A stretch of 64,000 bases of DNA from Alisma plantago-aquatica (lineage: Eukaryota; Streptophyta; Magnoliopsida; Alismatales; Alismataceae), in contig OY856410.1 in the NCBI GenBank assembly GCA_963693085.1, forward strand, positions 1,331,092,804-1,331,156,803, read 5' to 3'. Below the pieces are notes generated by a model. That model was not told the DNA's origin. It saw only the letters and a program-made list of their open reading frames with translations, and did no database searches. Numbering within the stretch: position 1 is the stretch's first letter; the number at the start of each line of letters is the position of its first letter. The translations under genes and the position numbers were made by a program. This document shows positions 46,313 to 58,960 of the stretch, piece after piece.

Positions 46313-47316
46313 GGTTTAACTTGATTACTAAAATGTGTCGATATTCAATTTAAATGGCATAGGTTGTAAATTGCTTAAACTAGAATTTGAATCGATATGT
46401 TCAGAAGTGAACCACTGGGTTCAGAATATAAATTACCTAGTTCAAAAGTAAACTGACCAATTTAGAATGTGAGTCGACCAGTTCAGATTATGAATTGACC
46501 GGTTGAGCAACCAGTAATATTGGATCAAGGATTGATGATGACATCATGTTGATCATCACATTGAAACCCAATATGTTTGCAAATAGGAAATATAGTGAAG
46601 CTACCGACTCAAGTGTTTTATCAACTGGTTCACATGTGAATCGATCAGTTCATAATGTGAATCAACTAGTTCAAAAATGAACCTATTGGTTCAAAAGTGA
46701 AATGACCGATTTGTGTCCAAGGCAACTAGAAATTCATGAAAATACCTCTCTTTGACTTCTAGTTGATCATGAAACCCTAACTCTGACCCTCCAAAAAGTA
46801 AGGGGATAGTCAAGGATTTTAGAAGACACAACAATAAGCTCTTAAAAATTATTATCCTATTGCAGTTGTTGTAACATGAGAGCCTAAGGAAGTCTTACCC
46901 TTAAAAGGGAGAGACAACAAGGGATAAATAACAAGGGAGATAAGTATACACTAGCACATTGACATTCAAGGAACAAGTCCTTCCCGTCAGTTCTGACATT
47001 ACAACATGGAGTTTTCGATAGTCCGTGTTGACTTTGTAGAGGCATGGAGACCATTGCATCCATGCTAGGAGGACAATAACCACAATGATCTGTGGTGTCG
47101 CACTAGGATTCCATCGTCTCCAGTTGTTTGTGTGCACCTTGCAAAGAGTGCACATCGCCAAGATAGAGTAGTCACTATATTTACTACAGGATCAGGTATA
47201 CCTCTTTCTACCTTTTTTTTCTAGATACATCATTGTTGATGCAATATTCTGACAAGGAATAGGAATTTTTTTTGTTTCCACTGCATTCTATGCCATCTCT
47301 ATTCCCCAACAACTCC

Positions 47317-48538
47317 ATCTCTACCAAACATATAGATACCTCCAAGTACTATAGCTTCATCCTTCGACAGGTCATCTAGGAACTTACACTCAAGATGCCC
47401 CATGGAAATAACACTTATGCTCCTATTTTCCCCACACTACCGCGAGACTGTACTTTTTAGTGAGACCTTGTTTTTTCTCCAGTCACTAAGCAAGTAAATT
47501 TGTTCTTCATCTCCTATTTACAAGTTCTATCCTTTCCAATTTCATTTCCTTAGCAGTGGCATCATGGTTGGGGTGGTGAATTGGTGTGGTTGGTACCTTG
47601 CTTATAGTGTGGTCTATAGAGGCAGCCATATCCATCATGTCTCTCTTTTTGCTCAACCTAAAGTCAGACTATGAGGAAATCGTCCCCCAAATGCTCTTAT
47701 AATTATAGGTAGGAAGCTATTGTTAGGTTGAAACTCAAGTGGAAATCGTAAACATTTGGTCTCTTTGCTAATGTTCTATGATCCTAGTTTGAACTTAACT
47801 TCTAGTTCTATTATGGGATCATGAATAATAATATGAGAGGCACTATGTGGGTTCCAATTCTATCATATACGGGACATTAAGTCCTTTTTTCATTTATCTA
47901 ATAGTAATAGAAGAACACAATTTTCAATGGAATAGACAACTTTCCAAAAGGCAAGGTTGGTTTAAGTCAATAACATTCCCATACTTATCTATTAAACTTG
48001 GTCAATTTTTTAATCTCCATGGGCCACGATATTTATCCGATTGACACCAAATTTTGTCCATAACTTGGTATCATTATTCTATACCAACAAAAAATTCCAA
48101 AAAAAAGAATCTAACTCATTTCCATCATCTCTAAACATGTTGTCAAAACAAAAAATGAAGTTATGTTGAACCATAACGTAAGTCCTCAAATAGTAGGATT
48201 AGTTCAAAACTAAATTTCTTTAAAATTTTCCTAAATATATTATCCTAAAAAATTAGTCCAATTACACAAAACCTCCTCTTCCTTATATTATTTCTTCTTT
48301 GGATTCACAGATTGGATGGAACCTCATGGTTAAGGTATCAATCAACCTTAAGTTAAAATAGAATCATAACAACATCATTAGGTGGTAGTATTTGATTTCA
48401 CCCATAGGGTTCTACTAGATCTCAAATCTAGGTGAAATATATTATACTTGGGCCCATGAGTCTTGATTTCAACCTATTATTATATCATTGAATATATTAT
48501 CATTCACTTAATTATCTTTTCAAGAATGGGGTATGACA
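47317..48538 (-). repeat. Old LTR end resembling the LTR at 20669-24114; no genes seen
   Basis: The last part (48190-48538) parallels 23720-24114 in order (CCTCTTCCTTATATTATTTC, GGATGGAACCT, AGGTATCAA, CTACTAGATCTCA) and ends GGGGTATGACA, a gypsy LTR terminus read backwards. Divergence is high, so it may be the partner LTR of one very old element or a second family member. The first 870 bases show nothing identifiable. Confidence 0.55.
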
Positions 48539-50133
48539 CATATAGTGGGGAGTGAAATGATCTCTTCAAGTTGTCCAACTACACATTCATTGTACCATTT
48601 CAGTGAAGTTGGATATTTCAACATTTTGTAATCATGTTCACTTCACTATATTTTTCAAAACCCTCATGTGTAGTCATGAAACTCTGTCATGCGATGTTAG
48701 GTAGATGGTTTTGTTGGAACTACTATTCCAATGTGGCATTGTAGACTGGGTCTTACATTGTTGATCCCATTGGTACTAGAAGTGCAAGATCTATATTATG
48801 AGGTGATTGGACTAAAGCATAATGTTTAATTTTGATGGTACAATCAAGATTATTAAGAAAATGGAAACGTTAAAAACATGGTATATACTTGTACTTGTAA
48901 AATTTCCATAATGAAAAATGTAGTAGAATATGCATCCAAAATACATTTTTCTTTGAGTTTGTTACTTTGTGTTATTTGTACCATTTTTACATAATGATTT
49001 CTTGAACATAGTTCCTTAAACTCTTTGAGGCTTCCAATCTCACATATATGGTTTGTATTTTTCTAGTTTTTTTCTCATCATCAGGAAGACAATGTTGAAA
49101 TATCCATTTTACCACCATGCTAATAGTCTTACTCCTATGGGGGTTGGTCTCTTGTTATGTTTTTATGATGTGGCTATTTTACCATCCCCAATAAAGGAGA
49201 GTGAATTAGAGAGCATCAAAATAGTTACATTTACAATGGGAAATCTTAGAAGATGTTATTTTGATTGCATGTATTGTCTTACCAACGGTAGAGATAAATG
49301 TCATATTAATGCTACTAAATTACCAACATCAAATAAGTGAATAAAGTGAAAGAAAGAATGGGAGGAGAATGAGAAGAAGATGATTTGTATATCTCCAACC
49401 TATGATAATATAGACAACATTGCATGATGGAAAAAAATCGATGTGCTGGGTTAAAGAGAGAAAAGTGGTGGGTGGAGTGCTTTTTCATTGTACCTCTATT
49501 CTTCTTTCTAAAATTTTCTTGGTCCCATTTTTTTTAACTATTTGCAATCCCTGACACCTTTAATTGGTGGATATAAGGAATATATATGAATTTTGGGGTG
49601 CAATGTTAAGATTACCAGAAGCAAAAGCATTATTATTGAGTACTAGGTTATACAAAGTGCTTCCAACTATAGAAAACAATTTATTTTCGTGATCAAAACA
49701 TTTTTCTCATGTAACATATGTGTTTTGGGTTGTGTGTGGTATGTACATCATAACCTAAGATGACATGATTAGCTCATTTTAGGGGGTAACGAGCTAAGCT
49801 GACCTTTTCCACTTCTAAACCAAAAAAGTGTTTGGACAAAAGTTTGGAAAAAAAACAATATCAACCCCTAGCTAAAGAAAAAACCATATATTCATTTTAT
49901 TTTTTTAGTAAATAGGTGAAAATGGGTGAAAAGGATAGATTAATACACAAAAAAACCAATTACTTGAAATACATATGGTTATAGTTTGAAGGACAAACAT
50001 TGAGGGTCATTTCTATTTTTCCCTCTCCCCCCTTGTCACACTAGTTGTAGTTAGGTGGGGGATGGGGAAATGATGGGAATGGTGTATAGTGAGGGCATAT
50101 GTAAAAAGGGAGAGGGGGGTAGCAATCTAATGT
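48539..50133. other. Unclassified AT-rich DNA
   Basis: I recognise no element or gene here. A 95-codon frame at 49053-49340 on the plus strand has a Cys-rich tail (CYFDCMYCLTNGRDKC) but no family I can name. C-rich and G-rich runs lie near 50020-50035 and 50105-50120. The stretch is the left flank of the gypsy element starting at 50134. Confidence 0.4.
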
Positions 50134-50539
50134 TGTAAGACCCCTGACCCAACTTAGTGCTTGATCTTTCTTGATTTTCTTAATATGATGCTTAGAGCCT
50201 TAATCTAATCTCTTGATATGCTTTAATAACATGTGACATGCTTATGTCTTCAGTTTGGTCCTATTTGGATGATGTTTGAGCTAGTTATGCTATATGTGTG
50301 CTTATTTTGGACCAAGTTGCAATTTACCCATGTTGAGGGTTTTCTTACAATTTGTCTTATGTTGGATGTGCCTCCTATGTTTTAGCATCATGAGAGAGAG
50401 AATGATGTTTTGGGGTTCCTTGTTGTACCTCGGATGTTGAGGTGGCACGAATGGATGTTTAGGGTTTGCTTTAGTGTTTTGTGTAGTTGGTTAACCTTGT
50501 TTGAGTGTTGACCCTCTAGGTTGGTTTTCAGTGATCACC

Positions 50540-50760
50540 TTGATGTTTTCCTGGTTCTAACCTCTGTAGCCAAATAGTATTTGGGGGTGTGCTTATGTTT
50601 TCTTTGACCTATGAAGCATTGAACCCCCCCCCATCTTTGGTCACTAAGAGACCTAGGGTTTTGATTTGTTTTGGTCGCAGATGTTCCCTTCGGCCGATGA
50701 GCCTGGTGGGTTATTTTATTCTCTGACTGATGGTCCTTTGGAGTAAGCGTGGTCACTAAC
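50540..50760 (+). repeat. CTTTGATCGAAG-type motif array upstream of TATA
   Basis: Loose copies of CTTTGACC, CTTTGGTCACTAAG, CTTCGGCCGATG and similar words. The 3' LTR copy (61390-61600) is clearer: CTTTGATCGAAG, TTCTTCGAGCGATGG, CTTTCGATCAAG. It lies about 120 bases upstream of the TATA box. Confidence 0.6.
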
Positions 50761-50882
50761 CAGCAGTGCTTTTAATGACCCTTGACACATGTGCATGTTT
50801 AGCATTTGCATGGAGATTCTTTGATGGACCAGTGGCATTTTTAGATGGACACATCCTTCCATATCTCTTTCCTACCCTTGGT

Positions 50883-50890
50883 TATATATA
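50883..50890 (+). promoter_or_regulatory. TATA box of chromovirus 2 LTR
   Basis: GGTTATATATACC about 750 bases into the LTR. The 3' LTR has GGATATATATG at the same place (61702-61709), so the site is conserved between copies. Confidence 0.7.
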
Positions 50891-52033
50891 CCACCCTCCT
50901 TGCATGCATATGATCCTTTTTGCATCCTATATTTCTCTCCTCTTGCTTGGACCTTGTCCCTTTTTGGTGCTTGGAAGAGAAGGAGTTCAACCTTGGAGCA
51001 ATGTGGTCGAACCCTTACATGTGGTGATCTAGGGTTGGATGTTCTTCTTCCGTTGATCCTTTGGTGATCCTTGTGTTTGGTAAGTGGTTTTTCATTCTTG
51101 ATCTTGTTTTTCTCGAAACCCTACCCTCTTTTTCTTCTCTTATCCGAACCATGGCTCTCCATGGTGGTTTTCTTGAGGAACTTCTCTCCAATAGAGGTCG
51201 AATCCAAGATTTTCATGTGAGTACCTATGTGAGATTGATGTCTCCTCTTTTCCCCATTCTTTTTAGCTTAGGATTTGTACCCTCTATTCTTTGTGCACCT
51301 TTTTATCTTGGTTTGTTCTTCTTTGCTTGAGGTGATCTTTCTTGGCCATGGAGTTGATCCAAGCTTGGTGTTTCTTCTCTCTCTTGGAGCTTCTTGGATT
51401 TTGGAGTAGTTATTCACCTCAAGGTAGAATATATAACCCTCTTATCTACTGTTGTTGCACCATAATCTTGTATGTGAGTTTTTTTAATCTCTAAATGTGA
51501 TTATGATATGCTTGATGATGATACCTTGTTTTAGGGTTTATGATTCTGTAGTAATCTTGTATAGATTAGCTCTCCCTTCAACCCTAATTCATGTACCGAA
51601 GGTTTTATTGATGGTGGAAATGTTGGCTCTTACATGCATATTTTCAGATGATGGTTTTTCCCCATGTCTTGGTTCTATTTTCTCTCTCTTAGTGATGGAT
51701 ATTTCGGATACATGTGATTTTTTAGAACATTAGTTTTCACTCATGATCATGGTTTGGTTTTCCCTATGCTTGGTGATAGAGTTTCTAGGCTTTTAGATGA
51801 TGATTTTCTTAATGTACCTTACTACTTGAGATTTCAGTTTCATGTTGGTGAACCATCAATTTTGATCATGCTTTGATAATGGTCTTCTCCATCCTAATGT
51901 TCTTCATTATATGGTCCAAGTGGTCGAAGGTTTGAGATGATTTTGGGTAGCTAAGATGGATTCCTTGAGAGGTCTCATAGATGACTCTTTCTTCTTCAAT
52001 CGATGTGATTGTCTTTGTTCTCTCATGACCTAG

Positions 52034-52038
52034 TTTTC
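52034..52038. repeat. Target-site duplication TTTTC, left copy
   Basis: Perfect match to 55227-55231. The uninterrupted 3' LTR reads GACCTAGTTTTCCCTTTGAC at this point, with a single copy. Confidence 0.9.
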
Positions 52039-55000
52039 TATAACGTCCTCATATTTTCACCTTCTCAAAACCCCATGGAGATGAGAAGACAAAATCCAAA
52101 AATATTAGACAATCGTTTCAGAGAGCTATGCGAAAGAGAAATACGCATACATGAACATCATCCATAACATACACCATAACATTTCTCAACATTCAATTTG
52201 TAATTTATTACAAATGAATTATTACAAAACAATTTAGAATTACATATTAAATGAAAATTCTATAGTCTATGAACATGTATGCTAATCAGGATCTACACAA
52301 TAGGTACAACCTGTACAATTTACTCACTTCATGTTCTTTAATCCCATGCTAGCTCTGAACCTAAAACATACGTGAAACAACAAATCAACACAATGTGTTG
52401 CGTACATGGGTAGAAAGATACATATATTTATGGTTTTCATAATTTGAAAAGATTTACAAAAAGAAAGAAGGAAGATCATAGAAACGTTTCTTGATTAAGA
52501 GAAATACGCCAATTTTTGTCACTTTTCTAGATGAGTTGCATTATCAAGGTGGACTAGTACAAAAACAAAATATTGGGCCCATCCTCGTGTACCAAGTACT
52601 CTAGGGAAACTCCCCATACACCGTGTTCTCTAGGGAGGTGTACTAGTCAAAATTTATCCATTCCCTCATAAGGGGGATAATGAACAACTTAAATAATTAC
52701 AAAACATCTACTCATCATTTATGTTTTCAGGTGATAAAACATCAAGTACTATATAGAAATACTACATCCGATATTTGCAAATAGAAGAGAGCATACATAC
52801 ATATCATGATTGCAAGTAAGAAAACCATAGTCATATAATTAAATAAACCCACATACCTGAGTTCAGAGATTCCTAATAATTCTTGATCATCTAGATATCT
52901 GGTCATCACCTGATTAATAACATATAATCATCATTAATATGAGGTTCACCATTATTAATGGTATTTAGGCCCAGTTTAGGATTTAGGTCAAATCTAGGTG
53001 TTATTTATCTAAAATGTGTCTCTGGTATTTTTAAACTGATTTGGATGTCATCATTTAGGTCTGGTTTATATTCCACAATTTTCTGATGCTTAATCTATTT
53101 TCTAAAATTAATATGAGGTTAAAAGTATCTAATTATGCATTAATGATTAAAGACCTAATACTCAGAAATTATAATCAGATCCGGTTCCAAATTAGTTTTC
53201 AAATGATATTAGGGCTCAATAGTATACATCTCATATTCAATCTCCACCATTGACTAATTATTTCATTCATATAAACCCTAGAAAGAAGCATCATCATTTA
53301 TATGAAATATCATCAATAATGGTGTCTTAAAAATCTGATTTAGAGGTTCTCTAAGAAAGAGGGCATTTTTCTGAGTCTAGGAATATTTTATGGGTATTTA
53401 TTGGATAAGGGAGTTATTTACTATGATTTTTTTGATTTTCCATGTATCACTGATGAATTAAGACAATATTTACCTTAGGGATTTACTGGAGCCGTTGAAT
53501 CCTCCTGATCCATCCTTAGATCCATGTCACATGGAAATGGAGTAGGTGGTTTACCTAGATAGATCAAATGAACCATCATGTTCTTGAATCAGGCGGTTTG
53601 AAGATTTGGGCTAGATCGGCCTTCCACTTCTGTCTCTCGCTCACGCTCTCGCGTTCACGAGGCTCGATCCTACGCGTGATGCTTAGACGACATCTTTGTA
53701 GAGCAGGGGCACCGTCGTGATGTTGTTGAGGATAGTGACCTCCTCCAAGTCTAAAGGTAGTGGGTTCTTCTGCTTCAGATCGTGTAGTATGCCTCCAGCC
53801 ACTCTGTCGTCGTCAGGAAGAGAAGAAGTTTGGATACATGCGCTTGCCAGTTGAGCACTGTCGTGGTGAGGTTCGAATTGGGGAAAAGGATGGCACTGGG
53901 TGTTGAATTAGGTGTGTAAAGGTCCAAGGAGGCACCTCTTCCCTAATATTAGGCACTCGAGCTCGATCATGGAGCTTTCCTGAAGCTTCTGCGGCCACCA
54001 AGATTAGAAAGGGGGAAACTTGAACTTCACCATGGAGCTGATGACTATGGACGATCGAAGGAGGGGCGAGCACTATTAAGCCGTTGGTTCTTCCTTGTTG
54101 CTGCTATAGGAACCAGGGAGGGTAGAAAGTGTTTCTCTACCACAACCCATCACTGTCTGGAGAAGAAAAGGGGAAGCCTGTGATGCCTACTGTAACTAGT
54201 CCCAGTCTTTGGTTTGTGGTACATGATGGTGGAGAGCCCAGACCCAACTCTCCTTCTCCGGTGACTGTGTTGTTCTTCGTAGATCCAAAACAACCATCAC
54301 CAAGGTTAGGGAGTTGATCACCTTGATGATACCTGATCCTAGAACCAAACTTTGTGCTTGACCAAGACAAGATAGAGAACCTTCTCTAAACCCTTCTGAT
54401 GCCGATTGGAGACAGTTGGGAGCAAAAGCTAGCAGACGACTCCCTCCATATCTTGGGTTGGATACTATTAGAAGCAATGGGGGAAAGGAGGAGGAGGTCA
54501 AGGCTAATGTATCTCTCTCCTCCCCTACATATCTCACAAGCTGGGGTTTGTTTTGCAAGTCACATATCTGGTAATAGTCCCAACTTCATCAGATCTAGGG
54601 GGACACCTCAATGACGTGTTGTTCCTCCATTTTTAGAGGTGTGGATGACCAAGTAGCATTGGACCCAGTATCAAGGTGCCACACATCCCTCTAAGGAAAT
54701 TGGGTGTGTGACAGGGTAATTGGATCAAACTAATATATGATACCATGATCATTTAATGAAGTTTCATAACTTCACACTCTTGTATCTTCCGACACAAAAA
54801 TCCAATTCATCTAAAATTTGAACCATGGTTTCATCATCACCTAAACCATCTTATTAACAAGTTTAAAACTAGAAATATACCATGTGGTTATCTAATTTAA
54901 TTCCTCAAGTTACTTCATAAATAAGTGTATATACCTTGAACAAAGTTCAATTAATCCCCAAATTGAGATCATTACAACTACTCAATCGACCTCTTGGCCT

Positions 55001-55226
55001 CATAAGTACACAAATCATTTAACCAAACACATGCATCATATTTTAAAACAATTAATGTTCTAATCACTAATTGGGTATCTGGTTTCACCAATTGGGTTTG
55101 TCAATTGACCAAAGAGTCAATAATTGAATAACCATTTCTGCTATTTGGTATCAATCATCTAAATGACACATATTCTCTTAAGATAATATATTGGTTATCA
55201 AAACCCTAAAATCCAAGGTTATCACA
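52039..55226 (+). mobile_element. Solo LTR (3188 bp) in the 5' LTR of chromovirus 2
   Basis: It begins TATAACGTCCTC (a TG to TA change) and ends GTTATCACA, with a perfect TTTTC duplication. It has no internal region, PBS or PPT. Its first 900 bases match parts of the solo LTR at 40368-44569, so both belong to one family. A GC-richer block (about 53600-54620) produces several spurious frames, the longest at 54196-54558. Solo LTRs arise by recombination between the two LTRs of a full element. Confidence 0.88.
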
Positions 55227-55231
55227 TTTTC
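55227..55231. repeat. Target-site duplication TTTTC, right copy
   Basis: Partner of 52034-52038. Confidence 0.9.
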
Positions 55232-55440
55232 CTTTGACCTAAGTGTGTTGCTTCCCTCTTTGACCGAGGTGTGATGTTTGTGTTTATCTTTGATCGAAAT
55301 TGTCTTATATTCATTTCAGTCAAAGGGGGGGATGGTTGTGTCTTTGGACACTTGCTTTGGTGATGGTCTTCAACCATGTTGATATGTTCTCTTCGATCGC
55401 ATAGTTTTGGGATTTAGATCCCATTTGGTCGATGGTAATC
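55232..55440 (+). repeat. CTTCGATCGAAG-type array in U5 (5' LTR copy)
   Basis: Copies include CTTTGACCTAAG, CTTTGACCGAGG, CTTTGATCGAAATT and CTTCGATCGCATAG. The 3' LTR copy at 62840-63062 holds CTTCGATCGAAGG and CCCTTCGATCGAAGGG, perfect palindromes. Confidence 0.75.
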
Positions 55441-56909
55441 CTTAGACACATGTTTTCTTTGTGTTTTTACTTAGTGATGATGGTGGTTGACTTAAGGTGT
55501 TCCAAGAATGTGAGAAGTAGTGACGTTAGGGTTGAATGTTATATGTTGTTATGGAAACCCTAATCAATTAATTATGAGAAACCGTAGACCTAATCTTGAA
55601 TACATGATGTGATGCCTACTTGCTTAAATGATTAGCATGTATTGAATTATTTTCTCTTTCCTATTGGTGTAAACCTTATGTTGTAGGTTGAACGAACCTT
55701 ATAGCTTGTGATTTCTATGGTATCTCTTATGTGACATAGGGTGATGATTATGAACCTTTATGAGGCGTGGTGAGATAATGATGTTCCCTACTAGAGAAGG
55801 AACAATGTGAATGGTTTGATGACCTTAATGATGGCTTTGTGCCTAATGTGAGGTGATATCCTATGATGATGGGACAAGGGATGGCTATCCCATAGTGATG
55901 TGATATTGGTGATGGCCTTGTGTATGACAATAAGACAATACCATGTGATGATGTGATAGCTTTATGCTTAGAACGTTTTATATCTACTGGTGTTGCAATA
56001 TACCCTTATATTTGTAGAATTTATTTAGGGTTTGTACGTTGTAACTTGATTGATGCATTAAAAGATACCCAATTGTCAATGATTAATCAACTGAAATGCT
56101 AATCATGTAGTTTCCCTGAGACATAGATCAATCTTCAGATTCAATACTTACTAGATGGTGAAACAAGTAATTCATAAAGGAAACATGGAGTACATATTGC
56201 TGAATATATGGGGGTGCAAGTTGAGGGTACATCCTTGCATCCAAAGTTTTAGGTTATGGAGGATGACTATGGTCATGCCTTGTTAGGAAAATGGTTGTGG
56301 TTGTATCTCATTATATATGATGTGATAGAGGACAAAATTGGTTGTACCTCAGATGATTAGGTTTGTATACCCTATTTACTAGTGTCGTGCCTATATACCA
56401 AGGTGGACTAGCCTATTTTATAGTTGGACTCTATATGTCACTATGGAAGACTTGTATTGACCAAGGGTGTGGGAGATCATAGGAGCCTGGCTTTCCCAGA
56501 TCTTGTATGACACTGATTTTAACTTAGCAGTGGTCAGTTGGAGTATGAGTGATATACCTCATATCCATGGGGCATAAAAGATGTAATACAACTGTGTAGT
56601 ATATTTTCTTAGGTTTAAACACGACTCACACTGGTTGTTTCCCTTTGCTTTTTTCTCATATTGCTTAGTTGTTATCTTTTTTATTCCTTCTAGTGTATAT
56701 AATGTTCTACTGATCAGTTATAGCTGCTTAACCTAATTAATATGTGTTATCACTTTACTTGTTCATTTAGTTGAATCTGCTCATCATGTTAAATGATGTT
56801 ACTTTCATGTTTATGGAATATCTATGTTAAAAATACTTGTTGGTGGAGAGTTATATCTCTCTATGGGACTTTGGTCTCATCTCATTGGTTTCCATAGAGG
56901 TTTTTTCTA

Positions 56910-57490
56910 CACATGGATGAAAAGGATACAGAGAGGATCTGACGTTTTGAGAAGGGTTTGAGTACAGAGTTGACAACAATGGTGTCACCTTTAGAGAATA
57001 GAGAGAAGTTTACCATGTTTGTAGAGTCTGTGAGAAGAATAGAGCGGTGGGAAATAGAGAAGCGTGAAGCTAACACTAAGAAGAGACCGACACAATTTTA
57101 GGGGTAGTCTTCTAGATGCTTCAAGAAGCCTAGGTTTTTAGTACCTAAGTCCTAGTAGAGATCAACTGTTCAATCTCAGTGGTCATCGAGCAAGGGTAGA
57201 GGCTATAGCTTTCCCCCAACAGGAGCTCACAGTGTGGTGTCAACTTTAGTAACTGGGCTATCTAGGCTACAATTTGACACAAGGTCCTGTTATAGGTGTT
57301 GACAATAGGGGAAACTAAGGATTTTTTCCCAATGAAGGATGGGGAGGTGACACAAAAGCTGAGACAGAGCTAGCAAGGGTCAGAACAATGATAGTTATGT
57401 AGTGCTAGAGGCAGAGAACATAATCATGTGTCACATGCAGGATCTTCTGGGAAAGATAGCAGAGGATGGGGGTGAGAACATGCAACAACT
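56910..57490 (+). pseudogene. gag: Gag C-terminal half, chromovirus 2
   Basis: It starts abruptly at a position equivalent to the CPHM block of the other gag, then FEKGLSTELTTMVSPLENRE and FVESVRRIERWEIEKRE. A stop lies at about 56938 and another near 57102. The zinc knuckle begins SCYRC at about 57280, then breaks with two stops. No capsid N-terminus exists upstream. Confidence 0.82.
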
Positions 57491-57499
57491 CAATTCTAT

Positions 57500-57960
57500 G
57501 CCATGAGTCAGCCATATGGAGTGTATAATCCATGAGTCATGACAGGTCAGATGGACTTATTTCATTATAATTTGTTTTCTTCCTGCTTTATATCTATTTT
57601 GGGTGACCCAGGTGTGATGCACTCTTTTATCACTAGAGGGATGATAGCTAGTTGTTCTTTTCTTAATAGTCATAGATTTGATAGCCTCTCTGGTCAGTTC
57701 CACCAAACAACGAGAGGTGAGTCTATCTTGTGTTCTTTCTTTCTCAGGATGAAACATTTAAGTGGACTTTATACCACTTTATATGCATGGATTCAATGTG
57801 ATCCTTGGAGTGGATACTTTGGAAAAGTACCAGGTGGTCTTGGACTATAGTTCCAAGAGAGAGACATTCTTTGACGGTGACATTTTTTGGATCTTCCAAG
57901 GAGATAGGAAAATTCTTTAGACATGTTTGGTGTCAGCAATGACACTGGAGAGGCTAATCA
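57500..57960 (+). pseudogene. pol: Aspartic protease, chromovirus 2
   Basis: TGQMDLFHYN, then ISILGDPGVMHSFITRGMI. The usual Asp-Ser-Gly-Ala-Thr-His-Ser-Phe is Asp-Pro-Gly-Val-Met-His-Ser-Phe, so the active triad is altered. The downstream VILGVDTLEKYQVV block and WIFQGDRKIL lie in other frames. Confidence 0.8.
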
Positions 57961-58189
57961 GGTAGGGGTGTGAAGCTTTCTTGGCACATGTGGTGGATAT
58001 CAAGGTGAGCAGTCCTAGTATCTAGGATGTGCCAATGGTCTAGAATTTGAAGATGCATTTCTTGATGAGTTCCCCAATTTCCCCCCTCTTAGATAGATTG
58101 ACTTTCAGATCAATTTAGTTTTGGGTACACAATCGATAGAACAAATACCAAATAGGATGGCATCGATTGAGATGTAGGAGTTGAAGAAG

Positions 58190-58960
58190 TAGCTATAAGA
58201 GATGCTAAAGAAGGGCTTTGTAAGTCTGATCACTTCCCCTTGGGGTGGTCCTAGTTGTTTGTAAAGAAGAAATATAATTTTATGAGGTTGTGCATCTACT
58301 ACTAGAAGTTGAACAAGGTGGTAATCAAGAACAAGTACCCATTCCCACAGATAGATGACCTATTTGATCAGTTGAGATGTGTTGCAGTGTTCTCTAAGAT
58401 AGATCTAAGATCAGGGTGCCATCAGTTGTGAACTAAGGTAGATGACATACCCAAGTCAGCTTTTAGGACTAGGTATGGTCACTACGAGTTCGTGGTTATG
58501 TTGTTTGGGATAAATAATGCACATACAACGTTCATGGTTTTGATGAATAGAGTGTTCAAGCCTTATTTTGAACAATTTGTAGTTTTGTTCATCGACAACA
58601 TCCTTATATACTCTAGATACATCTAGTAGCATGAGCAACATCTACAACATGAATTGAGCTTGTTGAGACAGCAAATGTTGTATGCCAAGTTCAGTTAGTG
58701 TGAGTTTTGGCTAAAGTAGGTGTCTTTCCTTGGGCACGTGATATCTGTTGAAGGTGTTCGTGTAGATCCTAAAAAAGTGGAGTTAGTGCTAGACTGGGAG
58801 AAGCCTAAGACACTGATGGAGGTTTATAGTTTCCTTGGACTGGTAGGCTACTACAAGAGGTTTATCAAGAACTTTAGCGTAGTGGTGTTACCCCTAAGAA
58901 AGATGATGAGGAAATGTGTACCATTTATCAGGGATGACACTATCATTGTTCATTCCAACT
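58190..58960 (+). pseudogene. pol: Reverse transcriptase, chromovirus 2
   Basis: [53 protein letters not shown], and [20 protein letters not shown] are readable. The catalytic motif is FIDNILIYS (FIDN at 58588-58599): the second Asp is Asn through a GAC to AAC change. At least five stops occur. The thumb/connection part [11 protein letters not shown] is open to about 58960. Confidence 0.9.

Larger units (their letters stand above)
27047..47311 (+). mobile_element. Angela-lineage Ty1/copia retrotransposon 2, decayed, with nested insertions
   Basis: 5' LTR 27047-31098, PBS 31100-31112, leader, gag, protease, integrase, RT and RNase H to about 36195, then the 3' LTR 36275-47311. Removing the nested insertions leaves LTRs of about 1.99 and 2.03 kb, matching each other and element 1. 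Flanking bases are CCTCC (27042-27046) and ACTCC (47312-47316), a 4/5 target-site duplication. All coding domains carry stops and frameshifts. Confidence 0.88.
36275..47311 (+). repeat. 3' LTR of Angela element 2 (interrupted by LINE)
   Basis: It starts TGTTGGTATGTATG at 36275 after a decayed PPT context (CAAGTGAAATTT) and ends CCCCAACA at 47311. The LTR sequence is 36275-37305 plus 46313-47311. The decayed palindrome array is at about 46385-46715. Confidence 0.87.
50134..56900 (+). repeat. 5' LTR of chromovirus 2 (interrupted, 3' end deleted)
   Basis: It aligns with 60977-64000 up to about 56405. A solo LTR (52039-55226) interrupts it. The segment GAGAGTTATATCTCTC (56848-56863) is the counterpart of a segment lying about 460 bases from the LTR end in the Tekay-like element, after which the sequence switches to mid-gag. 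GATC-centred motifs lie at 50540-50760 and, past the nested insertion, at 55229-55440. Confidence 0.82.

Noticed and set aside
54137..54614. Three overlapping frames of 71 to 120 codons
   Set aside because: They fall in the GC-rich block of the solo LTR at 52039-55226 and have no recognisable product.
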